From assembly GCF_020687045.1 (NCBI RefSeq), contig NZ_JAJEPW010000010.1, positions 1 through 64,000 of the forward strand: a stretch of DNA of 64,000 nt. The letters are read 5' to 3'. The notes under the pieces were generated by a model. The model saw only the letters and a program-made list of their open reading frames with translations. It did not search any database and was not told where the DNA came from. Each line of letters begins with the position of its first letter. Within the stretch, counting starts at the first letter, position 1. Below, piece after piece: positions 7,419-16,448 of the stretch. Source of the DNA: Vescimonas cirricatena. GTDB lineage: Bacteria; Bacillota; Clostridia; Oscillospirales; Oscillospiraceae. Made by a program: the position numbers and the translations under genes.

Positions 7419-8645
7419 GTGGACCATATTTACGCCGTGTCCGAGGTCAACGGACTGATCAAGGACCTGATCGACGGCACGCCCCAGCTGTCGGGACTTT
7501 ACATCCGGGGCGAGCTGTCCAACTATAAGATCTATCCCTCCGGCCACCACTACTTCACCCTGAAGGACGGACAGAGCGCCCTGCGGTGCGTGATGTTCAA
7601 AAGCAGCGCCATGAAGCTGCGGTTCCGGCCGGAAAACGGCATGCAGGCGGTGGTATTCGGCCGGATCAGCGTGTTCCCCCGGGACGGTGCATATCAGCTG
7701 TACTGCACCCAGCTGTCCCCGGACGGGGTGGGGGACCTGTATGTGGCCTTTGAGCAGCTGAAGCAGAAGCTCCAGCAGGAGGGGCTGTTTGACCCCGCCC
7801 ATAAAAAGCCCCTGCCGCCGTATCCCCAGCGGATCGCCATTGTTACCAGCGGCGCCGGGGCGGCGGTCCATGACATGATCCGCATCCTGCGGCGGCGCTA
7901 TCCCATCGCCAAGGTGCTGCTGCTGCCGGTGCGGGTCCAGGGGGCGGAGGCCCCGCCGGAGATCGTGGGGGCCATCCGGTACGCCAACCGCTGGAAGCTG
8001 GGGGACGTGCTGATCACCGGCCGGGGCGGCGGCTCCATGGAGGACCTGTGGGCCTTCAACGACGAGCGGGTTGCCCGGGCCATCTATGCCTCGGAGATCC
8101 CGGTGATCTCCGCCGTGGGCCACGAGCCGGACGTGACCATCTCCGACTATGTGGCCGACCGGCGGGCGTCCACCCCCAGCAACGCCGCGGAGATCGCCGT
8201 GCCGGATATGTCGGAGCTGCTGCGGTATCTGCGGGGGACGGAGAACGGCATGGCCCAGAGCGTGCTGCACCGCCTGGAGCGGGAGGAGAGGCGGCTGAAG
8301 GCCCTGGCGGAAAAGCGGGTGCTGACGGACCCCCTGGCCTTTGTTCAGGACCGGCGGCTCCAGCTGGATTATATGCAGGACAAGATGACATCGGCGGCCC
8401 GGACCCACTGGGACCGGGAGGCCCGGCGGTTTGCCGGGACCGTGGCCAAGCTGGACGCCCTGAGCCCCCTGAAGGTGCTGGGCCGGGGCTATGCCATGGC
8501 CCGGACGGAGGAGGGCGGCATTCTGCGCAGCAGCGCGCAGGTGCGGCCCGGCGACAGAATCGAGCTTCGCCTGGCTCAGGGGTCCCTGGGCTGCCGGGTG
8601 GAGGAAGTAGAAGGGGAGGAGACCCATGGCAAAGAAAACCTTTGA
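7419..8645 (+). CDS. xseA: Exodeoxyribonuclease VII large subunit
   Basis: A 408-residue XseA with an N-terminal OB-fold (LYIRGELSNYK, then HHYFTLKD) and the catalytic core (RIAIVTSGAGAAVHDMI; ITGRGGGSMEDLWAFN; SAVGHEPDVTISDYVADRRA), ending in the coiled region and LGRGYAM motif. It degrades single-stranded DNA with XseB. The GTG start at 7419 follows AAGGAGG by about 10 bases. The 3' end overlaps xseB by 20 bases. Confidence 0.95.
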   Translation: MDHIYAVSEVNGLIKDLIDGTPQLSGLYIRGELSNYKIYPSGHHYFTLKDGQSALRCVMFKSSAMKLRFRPENGMQAVVFGRISVFPRDGAYQLYCTQLSPDGVGDLYVAFEQLKQKLQQEGLFDPAHKKPLPPYPQRIAIVTSGAGAAVHDMIRILRRRYPIAKVLLLPVRVQGAEAPPEIVGAIRYANRWKLGDVLITGRGGGSMEDLWAFNDERVARAIYASEIPVISAVGHEPDVTISDYVADRRASTPSNAAEIAVPDMSELLRYLRGTENGMAQSVLHRLEREERRLKALAEKRVLTDPLAFVQDRRLQLDYMQDKMTSAARTHWDREARRFAGTVAKLDALSPLKVLGRGYAMARTEEGGILRSSAQVRPGDRIELRLAQGSLGCRVEEVEGEETHGKENL

Positions 8646-8853
8646 GGAGAACATGGCCCGGCTGGAGGAGATCGTGGCGCTGCTGGAAAAGGGCGACGCC
8701 CAGCTGAGCCAGTCCCTGTCCCTGTTCGAGGAGGGGACCAGGCTGGCGGCGGCCTGCCGCACGGAGCTGGACAAGGCCGAGCAGCAGGTGGTGCGGCTGA
8801 TGAAGGGTCCCGACGGCGCGCCCATCGAAAATGAATTTGCAAGCGAGGAATGA
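8626..8853 (+). CDS. xseB: Exodeoxyribonuclease VII small subunit
   Basis: A 75-residue helical protein with the XseB signature TFEENMARLEEIVALLE and the SLFEEGTRLAA region. Several XseB chains bind one XseA chain in the family. It starts within xseA (20-base overlap; ribosome site GGGGAGG) and touches ispA, showing one transcription unit. Confidence 0.95.
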   Translation: MAKKTFEENMARLEEIVALLEKGDAQLSQSLSLFEEGTRLAAACRTELDKAEQQVVRLMKGPDGAPIENEFASEE

Positions 8854-8855
8854 CC

Positions 8856-9725
8856 ATGGAATTCAAGCAGCAATATGCGGCCTATCAGCAGGCCATTGAG
8901 CAGTATCTGGAGGGGCTTTTCAGCCAGGACAAGCCCTATGGCCGCCTGCAGGAGGCCATGCGGTACAGCATTCTGGGCGGCGGCAAGCGCATCCGTCCGG
9001 TGCTGACCCTGGAGTTTGCCCGGCTGGGGGGCATCGACTGGCATCTGGCTCTGCCCTATGCCTGCGCCCTGGAGCTGGTACACAACTATTCCCTGATCCA
9101 CGACGATCTGCCCTGCATGGACGACGACGACCTGCGCCGGGGCCAGCCCACCACCCATAAGAAGTTCGGCGAGACCCTGGCGGTGCTGGCAGGCGACGCT
9201 TTGCAGCCGGAGGCCTTCCGGCTGATTGCGGAGGCTCCCTGTATGTCCGACGGCAGCCGGGTGGAGGCGGTGCGGGTGCTGGCCAGGGCCTGTGGCGCCG
9301 ACGGCATGGTGGCCGGTCAGGTGCTGGACACCCTGTACGGCATCCAGACGGAGGAGCAGCTGAAGGCCATGTACCGGCTGAAAACCGGGGTGATGATCTC
9401 CGGTGCGGCGGAGCTTGGCTGCGTGGCGGCGGATATGCCTGCGGATATGCGGGCCCAGGCGGTGGAATTTGCCGATCAGCTGGGCCTGGCCTTCCAGATC
9501 CGGGACGATATGCTGGACGTGGTAGGCGATGAGCAGGTGTTCGGCAAGCCCATCGGCTCCGACAAGGAGGAGGGCAAGATCACCTATGTGGACGTAGACG
9601 GCTTGGAGGGCTGCGCCCGGGCGGTGGAAGCCTGCACCCGGAGGGCCAAGGACGCTGTGGCCCAGTGGCCGGACCATGATTTCCTGTTCGCCCTGGCGGA
9701 CCAGCTGGTGGACCGGAACAAGTGA
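8856..9725 (+). CDS. ispA: Polyprenyl synthetase (farnesyl diphosphate synthase type)
   Basis: A 289-residue trans-prenyltransferase with both aspartate-rich motifs: DDLPCMDDDDLRRG at about 83-96 and QIRDDMLDVVGD near residue 213, plus GGGKRIRP at about 41-48. Short-chain enzymes of this type make geranyl/farnesyl diphosphate for undecaprenyl and quinone synthesis. An ATG at 8850 overlaps the xseB stop, but the ATG at 8856 is better placed (7 bases) from GCGAGG. Unlike many Clostridia, dxs does not follow; a terminator and a gene relic do. Confidence 0.93.
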   Translation: MEFKQQYAAYQQAIEQYLEGLFSQDKPYGRLQEAMRYSILGGGKRIRPVLTLEFARLGGIDWHLALPYACALELVHNYSLIHDDLPCMDDDDLRRGQPTTHKKFGETLAVLAGDALQPEAFRLIAEAPCMSDGSRVEAVRVLARACGADGMVAGQVLDTLYGIQTEEQLKAMYRLKTGVMISGAAELGCVAADMPADMRAQAVEFADQLGLAFQIRDDMLDVVGDEQVFGKPIGSDKEEGKITYVDVDGLEGCARAVEACTRRAKDAVAQWPDHDFLFALADQLVDRNK

Positions 9726-9740
9726 GGAAAGACATATAGA

Positions 9741-9783
9741 AAAACCCAGGAGCACGGCTTTCACCGTGCTCCTGGGTTTTTAT
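9741..9783. terminator. Strong bidirectional-looking terminator after ispA
   Basis: A perfect 17-base-pair stem (9741-9757 with 9764-9780) with a 6-base loop, flanked by A4 on the left and T5 on the right. It ends the nusB-ispA unit; the flanking A run would let it also act on minus-strand transcripts of the surface-protein relic. Confidence 0.85.
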
Positions 9784-9804
9784 TTGGGCCTGTTTAATCG
9801 CGGC

Positions 9805-10320
9805 TTATTTCGCCCGGATGCGCTTTTGCTTTCTGCCGCAGACGGCCATTCCCAGCATGGCTGCGCCGGTGGGGAGGATCACCGCAGTCCACAGCACGGG
9901 ACTGGCTTCATCGCCGTTTTTCGGCGAAGCGGGTTCGTCCTGCTTCGGCGCATCCCCGGAGGGCTGAGACGGCTCGTCCTTGGGAGGCTGCGGCTGGTCG
10001 GGATCGTCCTCCGCCGGGGCGTCCATATCCGGGGCGGTTACGCTGACCGTGCCGGAAACCTCGTTGGAGGCGATGACAAGCGGCGCTCCGGAGCTGTTCT
10101 GCTCCGCCGCCACGAAGATCACGCCCTCGGGGGATACGTCGTCATAGATATCCGCCGAATAATTGCGGCTGTTCACATAGTTCCGGAATGCGACGGAGGA
10201 GGGATCGGTGATGTCGCAGATCATCACGCCGCCGATGCGCTCCAGGCCGACAAAGGCATAGGTGCGGCCGTTTACCGTTCCCACGGTGACGTTCTCCGGC
10301 TCCGGTCCCTTTGTAGGGAA
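9805..10320 (-). pseudogene. Relic of a large surface protein (choice-of-anchor I type C-terminus)
   Basis: The frame encodes about 170 residues that look like the C-terminal part of the choice-of-anchor I family: KGPEPENVTVGTVNGRTYAF, VGLERIGGVM, DITDPSS, NSRNYS, VSPEGVIFVAAEQ and NEVSGTVSV. A proline/aspartate-rich wall linker and a terminal hydrophobic helix with GRKQKR tail follow. There is no start codon, ribosome site or N-terminal domain; homology stops near 10315 and unrelated sequence leads into the pepF terminator. SPKNGD before the helix resembles a sortase signal of NPKTG type in which T has become N. It is most likely a 5'-truncated, non-functional remnant. Confidence 0.65.
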
Positions 10321-10394
10321 GGAATGTAAAGTCAGCCAGCAGGATTGCGTGAAATGTGTGTGAAGCGGGGCGCGTGAATTCCCCAATGCAGCAC

Positions 10395-10421
10395 AAAACC
10401 TCCGGCCCCGCCGGAGGTTTT
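10395..10421 (-). terminator. Terminator of pepF
   Basis: A perfect 12-base-pair stem AAAACCTCCGGC (10395-10406) with GCCGGAGGTTTT (10410-10421) over a CCC loop, about 20 bases downstream of the pepF stop on the minus strand. Confidence 0.75.
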
Positions 10422-10439
10422 GCGTGATGCTTTTGTTTT

Positions 10440-12197
10440 TTACTTGACCAGGTCGCAGAACAGGTCGATCTCGTCGGCCAGGGACTGCAGGCCCTGACGC
10501 CAGAAGGCCTTGTCGGTCAGGTCGATGCCGGCAATCTTGGCGGTGTCCTCCACGTCGTTGACGGAGGTGGCATGGAGCATCTCCTTGTACAGAGGCACGA
10601 ACTTTTCGCCCTCCTGCTGGTACTTGGCGTACAGGCCCCGGGCGAACAGGCCGCCGAAGGCATAGGGGAAGTTGTAGAAGCTCAGGCTGCCGCTGTAGTA
10701 GTGGCCCTTGCACAGCCACATATAGGGGTGCAGGCAGGTCTGGTCCAGACCATCGCCATAGGCCTTCTTCTGGGCCTCCAGCATCAGCTGGCACAGGCGG
10801 TCGGCGTCCAGGAACTCCTGGGGACGGGCCTCAAACACCGAGGACTCGAACAGGAACCGGGAGTAGATGTCGCAGATGATCTGGCAGGCGTCGGACAGCT
10901 GGCTTTCGATCAGGGCCAGCTTCTCGTCCTTGCTCTCGGCGGCCTGGATGGCGGCGGTGACGGTGAGGACCTCGTTGAAGGTGGAGGCGGTCTCCGCCAC
11001 GGGCATGGAGTATTCCTGGCAGATCAGGGGGTGGGTGAACACCTGCTGATCGTGGAAGGCGTGGCCCAGCTCGTGGGCCAGGGTGACGATGTCGCCGAAG
11101 GCGCCGTCGAAATTGGTGAGGACGCGGCTCTGTCTGGCGCTGGGCACGCCGCAGTCGAAGGCGCCGCCCACCTTGCCATTGCGGGGATAGAAGTCAATCC
11201 ACGCCTCGTCAAAGGCCCGCTCCACCATGTCGTGCAGCTGGCTGTCGAAGCCGCCGAAGATGTTCAGCAGATAGTCCTTGGCGTCCTGGGTGGTGTACTT
11301 CTTGTCGCTCTTGCCCATGGGGGCGAACAGCTCGTACCAGGGCAGACCGTTTTCATAGCCCAGGGCCTTGGCCTTGGCCCGCAGATACTGCCAGAACTTG
11401 GGCATATACTCGTCCATGGCGCCCAGCAGGGCCTCCAGGGTCTCCCGCTTCATGCGGCTCTGGTACAGGGCCTTGTCCAGGGGGGAGGCGTAGCCCCGGA
11501 CCTGGCACTCGTTGATGACCTGCAGCTTGATGCTGTTGAGGGCGAAGGCCACGGAGTCCTTGATCTTGTCATAGCAGGCCAGCTCCGCCTCATAGGCGCT
11601 CTTGCGCACGGCGGGATCGGGGTCGTAGGCCAGGTTCCGGATGGCGGACAGGTTGGTGACGCCGCCGTTGTACTCCACCTTCACGCTGCTGGTGAGGTTA
11701 TCCCGCAGGCTTTCCCAGGCGGAAGCGCCGGAGATGTTCATCCGGGCGAACAGCTCCTCCTCCTTGTCGGACAGGAGGTACTTGCTGTCCCGGCGGATGT
11801 TCCGCAGCAGATAGCGATACTCCGCCAGGGCGGGGTCGGCGTCGATGATGGCGTCCAGATCGTCGAAGGCGGCCAGGGTGTGGCGCAGGGAGGAGTCGGC
11901 GGCGGCGCAGCCGCTGATCTTGGCGCTGATCTGGTCGGACAGGCTGTTGGCCTGGTTATCGGCGGTGTTGGCGCTGGTGCGCAGGCTGCAGAAGATGAAC
12001 AGCTTGCTGATCAGGGTAGTCAGCTGCAGCTGGCCGTCCACATAGCGGTGCACCAGGTCAGCGTGGGGCAGGGCGGCGGCCTGGGCCGCCAGGTCGTTCA
12101 TACTCCGGATGGCCGCGTCCAGAGCCGCCATGTCGCCGGTAAAGGCGGGGTCGTCAAACCCCTTATAGAGAATACTCAGATCCCAGGTATCGTTCAT
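10440..12197 (-). CDS. pepF: Oligoendopeptidase F (M3 family)
   Basis: A 585-residue cytosolic zinc oligopeptidase. The HEXXH motif is in VTLAHELGHAFHDQQ with H375, E376 and H379; the downstream Glu ligand is expected in MPVAETASTFNEVL (about 400). Length and the PepF/M3 signature match. It degrades short peptides. The start at 12197 follows GAGGAAGGAACC; the frame is open for 20 more codons without a better site. It is monocistronic with its own promoter and terminator. Confidence 0.92.
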   Translation of the reverse strand: MNDTWDLSILYKGFDDPAFTGDMAALDAAIRSMNDLAAQAAALPHADLVHRYVDGQLQLTTLISKLFIFCSLRTSANTADNQANSLSDQISAKISGCAAADSSLRHTLAAFDDLDAIIDADPALAEYRYLLRNIRRDSKYLLSDKEEELFARMNISGASAWESLRDNLTSSVKVEYNGGVTNLSAIRNLAYDPDPAVRKSAYEAELACYDKIKDSVAFALNSIKLQVINECQVRGYASPLDKALYQSRMKRETLEALLGAMDEYMPKFWQYLRAKAKALGYENGLPWYELFAPMGKSDKKYTTQDAKDYLLNIFGGFDSQLHDMVERAFDEAWIDFYPRNGKVGGAFDCGVPSARQSRVLTNFDGAFGDIVTLAHELGHAFHDQQVFTHPLICQEYSMPVAETASTFNEVLTVTAAIQAAESKDEKLALIESQLSDACQIICDIYSRFLFESSVFEARPQEFLDADRLCQLMLEAQKKAYGDGLDQTCLHPYMWLCKGHYYSGSLSFYNFPYAFGGLFARGLYAKYQQEGEKFVPLYKEMLHATSVNDVEDTAKIAGIDLTDKAFWRQGLQSLADEIDLFCDLVK

Positions 12198-12230
12198 GGT
12201 TCCTTCCTCCTGTTGTTGAATTCTTTTCCC

Positions 12231-12259
12231 ATCATACCACGTTTTGACGGGGGGCACAA
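12231..12259 (-). promoter_or_regulatory. Sigma-A type promoter of pepF
   Basis: On the minus strand TTGTGC (12259-12254), 17 bases, TATGAT (12236-12231) about 35 bases upstream of the start codon. Confidence 0.6.
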
Positions 12260-12269
12260 TAGGGAAATC

Positions 12270-12815
12270 TCATTTTGGTTCAGGGACTTTAATTGCCGGA
12301 GGCTGCTTCAGAAGGGCGATGCGCTGCCGGTAGTCCGGCAGGGTTTTCTCCACGAAGCGGTAGAAGTCCGGGCCGTGGTTTTTGTGGCGGATATGGGCCA
12401 GCTCATGGACCACCACGGCGTCGATGGCCTCCGGGGGATAGCGCATGAGAAACAGGGAAAAGCAGAGGCTGTTTTTTCCGGAGCAGCTGCCCCAGCGGGT
12501 CCGTGCGGCGGTGATATGCAGGCCGGTGGGCATCACGTCCATCCGGGCGGCCCAATAGGCTACCCGGCGGGGCAGATATTCCCGACCCTGCCGGGCCAGC
12601 TCCTGCATTTCCTGGGCGGTGGGCTCCGGAGGGGAGGCTGCCAGCTGCTCCTGCTGGCGGCGGACGGTTTTCTCCACCCAGTCCCGGTGGCTGTCCACCA
12701 CCCGGCGGATATCCTCCGCCGTGGCGGCATAGGGGGCACGGACCACCACCCGGCCGTCCCGCTGGATCTGGATGGCGATGGTCCGGCGGCCGGAGTGCAC
12801 CACGGCATAGTCCAT
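12270..12815 (-). CDS. YgjP-type metallohydrolase (DUF45, SprT/M48-like)
   Basis: A 181-residue predicted zinc-dependent hydrolase. It carries the family motifs RTRWGSCSGKNSLCFS (about 113-128) and VVHELAHIRHKNHGPDF (about 144-160) with HEXXH plus a third His. The substrate is unknown. The gene follows the DUF1653 gene by 3 bases, so the two are co-transcribed. Confidence 0.88.
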   Translation of the reverse strand: MDYAVVHSGRRTIAIQIQRDGRVVVRAPYAATAEDIRRVVDSHRDWVEKTVRRQQEQLAASPPEPTAQEMQELARQGREYLPRRVAYWAARMDVMPTGLHITAARTRWGSCSGKNSLCFSLFLMRYPPEAIDAVVVHELAHIRHKNHGPDFYRFVEKTLPDYRQRIALLKQPPAIKVPEPK

Positions 12816-12818
12816 GGC

Positions 12819-13040
12819 TCAGTCCCCGATCCGCACGAAGCGGGGGCCGCGGTACCCGTCCCGGTCCACGGCTTCCAGCCACATGGACGCGGGCCGCACC
12901 CACAGGCCGCCGTCACCGTACAGGGCGCGGTATACCACCATGTCCTCCAGCGTCTCCGAGTGCCGGGCCAGGCCCAGCACCTGATATTCATTGCCCTTGA
13001 AATGCCGCCACCGGCCGGGGCGGATGGTTTCCTGCGTCAT
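12819..13040 (-). CDS. DUF1653 domain protein
   Basis: A 73-residue protein made up almost wholly of the DUF1653 domain: GRWRHFKGNEYQVLGLARHS, MVVYRALYG and LWVRPASMW. The family function is unknown. The start at 13040 follows GGAGGCGACCC; the open frame runs further upstream into the hairpin region without a ribosome site. A TATACT -10 (13075-13070 on the minus strand) lies close by but lacks a convincing -35. Confidence 0.85.
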   Translation of the reverse strand: MTQETIRPGRWRHFKGNEYQVLGLARHSETLEDMVVYRALYGDGGLWVRPASMWLEAVDRDGYRGPRFVRIGD

Positions 13041-13103
13041 ATGGGTCGCCTCCTTGTGTGATGGGTCCAGTATACAGGAAATCCGGCGAAAAAGGAAGTC
13101 CCT

Positions 13104-13266
13104 GAGACTGTCAAAAAACCCGGAAATCTTCCGCCATCGGAAAGGAAGATAGTTACGAAAGAAACCCATCAGGGGTGTCTTTCGTTTGCAATCACAGGTT
13201 TTTCAGAACTTTTTAAGTTCTGAAAAACCGCACTCAGCTTGTCAAAATTACTTTTTTGACAAGCTG
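13104..13266. repeat. Hairpin island A (three tandem palindromes)
   Basis: Between two divergent genes lie three consecutive inverted repeats: ACGAAAGA...TCTTTCGT (about 13154-13185, with an inner ACCC/GGGT); a perfect 15-base-pair stem 13197-13211 with 13215-13229 and a 3-base loop; and a 13-base-pair stem 13235-13247 with 13254-13266. The left border has GAGACTGTC followed by an A run, also found at the border of island B (37759). No protein is encoded. It may be a MITE-like palindromic element or an RNA/DNA regulatory array. Confidence 0.6.
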
Positions 13267-13328
13267 ATTCCCTGTGGAAAAATGCGGCGGCGTGTGATAA
13301 AATGGAGAAAATGCAACGGGAGGGCACT

Positions 13329-14360
13329 ATGATGCAGCATGAGATCACCACGTCGGGGCCCCTGCTGGACGGCAGCGGCAATCTGCGGGAGCCGGGCTAT
13401 GCCAAGCGGCTCCTGCCCATCTATCGCCGGGCGGATATCAAGGCCCCGGCGTCCCGGATCAAGGAGTGGGACTATTACCTGGTGGCCAACGACCACTTCG
13501 CCGTGGCCCTGACCATCGACGACAACGGGTACATGGGCCTGGACTCCATTTCGTTCCTGCACTTCAATGAGGGCTGGGAACGCACCAAAAGCCCCATGCG
13601 GGCCTTTCCCATGGGGAAAACCGGCCTGCCGGAGTCGTCGGACAGGGGCACCACCGCTATCTCCGGAAGGGGCTATGCCCTGGTGTTCCGGCATGTGCCG
13701 GAGGGCCGGGAGCTGACCTTTCACATGGAGAAATTTCTGGACGGCCAGACCATAGACGGGTCCATTGTCCTGACGGAGGAGCCGGAGGAGTCCATGGTCA
13801 TCTGCACGCCCTTTGACAGGCCCGGGTGCTTCTACTTCAACCAGAAGATCAACTGTATGCGGGCCCGGGGCCAGGTGCAGCTGGGGGAGAAAACCTACGT
13901 CTTTGACCCGGCGGACTCCTTCGGCGTGCTGGACTGGGGCCGGGGGGTGTGGACCTATCACAACATCTGGTATTGGGGCAGCGCCTCCGGTCAGGTGGAC
14001 GGCGTGCCCTTCGGGTGGAACATCGGCTATGGCTTCGGCGATACCTCCGCCGCCAGCGAGAACATGCTGTTTTACGGCGGCAAGGCCCACAAGCTCAGCC
14101 AGGTGCGGTTCCATATCCCCCAGCGGGAGGGAAGGGACGACTTCCTGTCCCCCTGGCGCTTTACCTCCGACGACGGGCGGTTCGAGATGAAATTTGTCCC
14201 CATTCTGGACCGGGCCGCCTGCACGGACGTGAAGCTCATCAAATCCGACCAGCACCAGGTGTTCGGCCACTTCACCGGAACGGCCACCCTGGACGACGGA
14301 ACCGTGATCCGGGTCCGGGATATGATCGGATTTGCGGAAAAAGTGGAGAACAAGTGGTAA
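13329..14360 (+). CDS. DUF2804 family protein
   Basis: A 343-residue protein of the DUF2804 family, recognisable by its N-terminal LLDGSGNLREPGYAKRLL, then RIKEWDYY and NDHFAVALTIDDNGY, and the C-terminal IPQREGRDDFLSPW and DDGRFEMKF motifs. It has no membrane segment. The family resembles lipocalin-like/hydroxyneurosporene-synthase folds, but no function is established. ATG codons at 13302 and 13311 are upstream and in frame; 13329 is preferred because GGGAGGG ends 4 bases before it (the adjacent ATG at 13332 is equally possible). It is convergent with ftsZ. Confidence 0.85.
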   Translation: MMQHEITTSGPLLDGSGNLREPGYAKRLLPIYRRADIKAPASRIKEWDYYLVANDHFAVALTIDDNGYMGLDSISFLHFNEGWERTKSPMRAFPMGKTGLPESSDRGTTAISGRGYALVFRHVPEGRELTFHMEKFLDGQTIDGSIVLTEEPEESMVICTPFDRPGCFYFNQKINCMRARGQVQLGEKTYVFDPADSFGVLDWGRGVWTYHNIWYWGSASGQVDGVPFGWNIGYGFGDTSAASENMLFYGGKAHKLSQVRFHIPQREGRDDFLSPWRFTSDDGRFEMKFVPILDRAACTDVKLIKSDQHQVFGHFTGTATLDDGTVIRVRDMIGFAEKVENKW

Positions 14361-14364
14361 AAAG

Positions 14365-14395
14365 CAGCGCCCGCTCCGGAACGGAGTGGGCGCTG
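14365..14395. terminator. Bidirectional terminator between DUF2804 gene and ftsZ
   Basis: A 14-base-pair stem CAGCGCCCGCTCCG (14365-14378) with CGGAGTGGGCGCTG (14382-14395), one G-T pair, loop GAA, between convergent genes. Confidence 0.75.
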
Positions 14396-14408
14396 TGGTT
14401 ATTATGGA

Positions 14409-15563
<1,155 letters not shown>

Positions 15564-15625
15564 GATGGTTCCTCCTGCCAGTATATATCGAAAGATAGCT
15601 GTATGCAATATAACGCGCTTTTTCT

Positions 15626-15654
15626 ATTGTATAACGGTTTTGGTGAACCGTCAA
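15626..15654 (-). promoter_or_regulatory. ftsZ: Sigma-A type promoter of ftsZ, spacer palindrome
   Basis: On the minus strand TTGACG (15654-15649), 17 bases, TACAAT (15631-15626). The spacer contains an inverted repeat ACGGTT-6-AACCGT (15634-15651), which could be an operator or a chance palindrome. Confidence 0.65.
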
Positions 15655-15689
15655 GGGGCGGGGGATGATTTCCCGGGAAAAGTTGCGGT

Positions 15690-16448
15690 TTAGCCGGGAA
15701 TGAACCGGGCCTTGCCGTCCTTGTCCCACTGAATGGTGCCCTGATCGCTGCCGTCCAGCCGCTGGATCACCGCCGCCAGATAGTTCAGGCGATAGTCCAG
15801 ATCGTCGTCGGATTTCAGGACCACATCAAACCGGTCCAGATAGCGCAGGGTGATGCGGCCGGTGTCCGTCAGGTCGATGGACTGGACATCCCCGGCCATG
15901 TCCTTGCCGCGCAGCAGCCGCCAAAGCTGCTGCAGCAGGTCCCACTTGTCCTGGTTTTCCGGGACGGCCAGCTGGCCCAGCTGGGGGGAGGTTAAGGTCA
16001 GGCCCGTGACCAGGGGGCAGGACTCCCCCTGGCCGGGCTGGAGCTTGTCAATGAGCTTACCGTTGCCGTTGAGCAGCCACAGGGCCCCATCCTGCTCCAG
16101 GGCCAGGGGATGGGTGCACTCGGTGATCTCGATGCGCAGGGCGTTGGGCAGCTGGCGGCGGATGCGGACGGACTCCACATAGGGCAGCTGGTCGGTGATG
16201 GCGGCGGCGGCCTGGTGCTTGTTCAGCAGGAACAGGTTCCCGCCCTGGCGGATGCCGCTGGCCTGGAGCACCTGCTGCTGGGAATAGCGGGAGGTGCCGG
16301 TGACGAAAATCTGGTCCGCCTTGAAAAACAGGGACAGGGCCGCCACAATGGCGCCGCATATCATCACGAAGGTGAGCAATCTATAAAGAAACGCAAAGTT
16401 GCCCTGCCGTTTCCGGCGGCTGCGTCTGTGTCTGCGGGGTTGGGTCAT
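15690..16448 (-). CDS. ftsQ: Division protein FtsQ/DivIB
   Basis: A 252-residue bitopic protein: strongly basic N-terminus (RRHRRSRRKRQ), one transmembrane helix at about 22-42, then a POTRA domain (DQIFVTGTSRYSQQQVLQASGI) and the FtsQ beta domain. It stabilises the divisome with FtsL. The ATG at 16448 follows GGGAGGCGC and lies 68 bases inside the end of murA, an unusually long overlap. Confidence 0.9.
   Translation of the reverse strand: MTQPRRHRRSRRKRQGNFAFLYRLLTFVMICGAIVAALSLFFKADQIFVTGTSRYSQQQVLQASGIRQGGNLFLLNKHQAAAAITDQLPYVESVRIRRQLPNALRIEITECTHPLALEQDGALWLLNGNGKLIDKLQPGQGESCPLVTGLTLTSPQLGQLAVPENQDKWDLLQQLWRLLRGKDMAGDVQSIDLTDTGRITLRYLDRFDVVLKSDDDLDYRLNYLAAVIQRLDGSDQGTIQWDKDGKARFIPG

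Noticed and set aside
10142..10396. Minus-strand frame starting with an ATG at 10396 as a possible intact small gene
   Set aside because: It is out of frame with the choice-of-anchor motifs and encodes an Arg/Gly/His-rich shadow.
13104..13266. CRISPR array
   Set aside because: The hairpins differ from one another in sequence, and there are no regularly spaced identical repeats or cas genes.
13169..13381. A 70-codon minus-strand frame upstream of the DUF1653 gene
   Set aside because: It runs across the hairpins and the start of the DUF2804 gene on the opposite strand, with no ribosome site.
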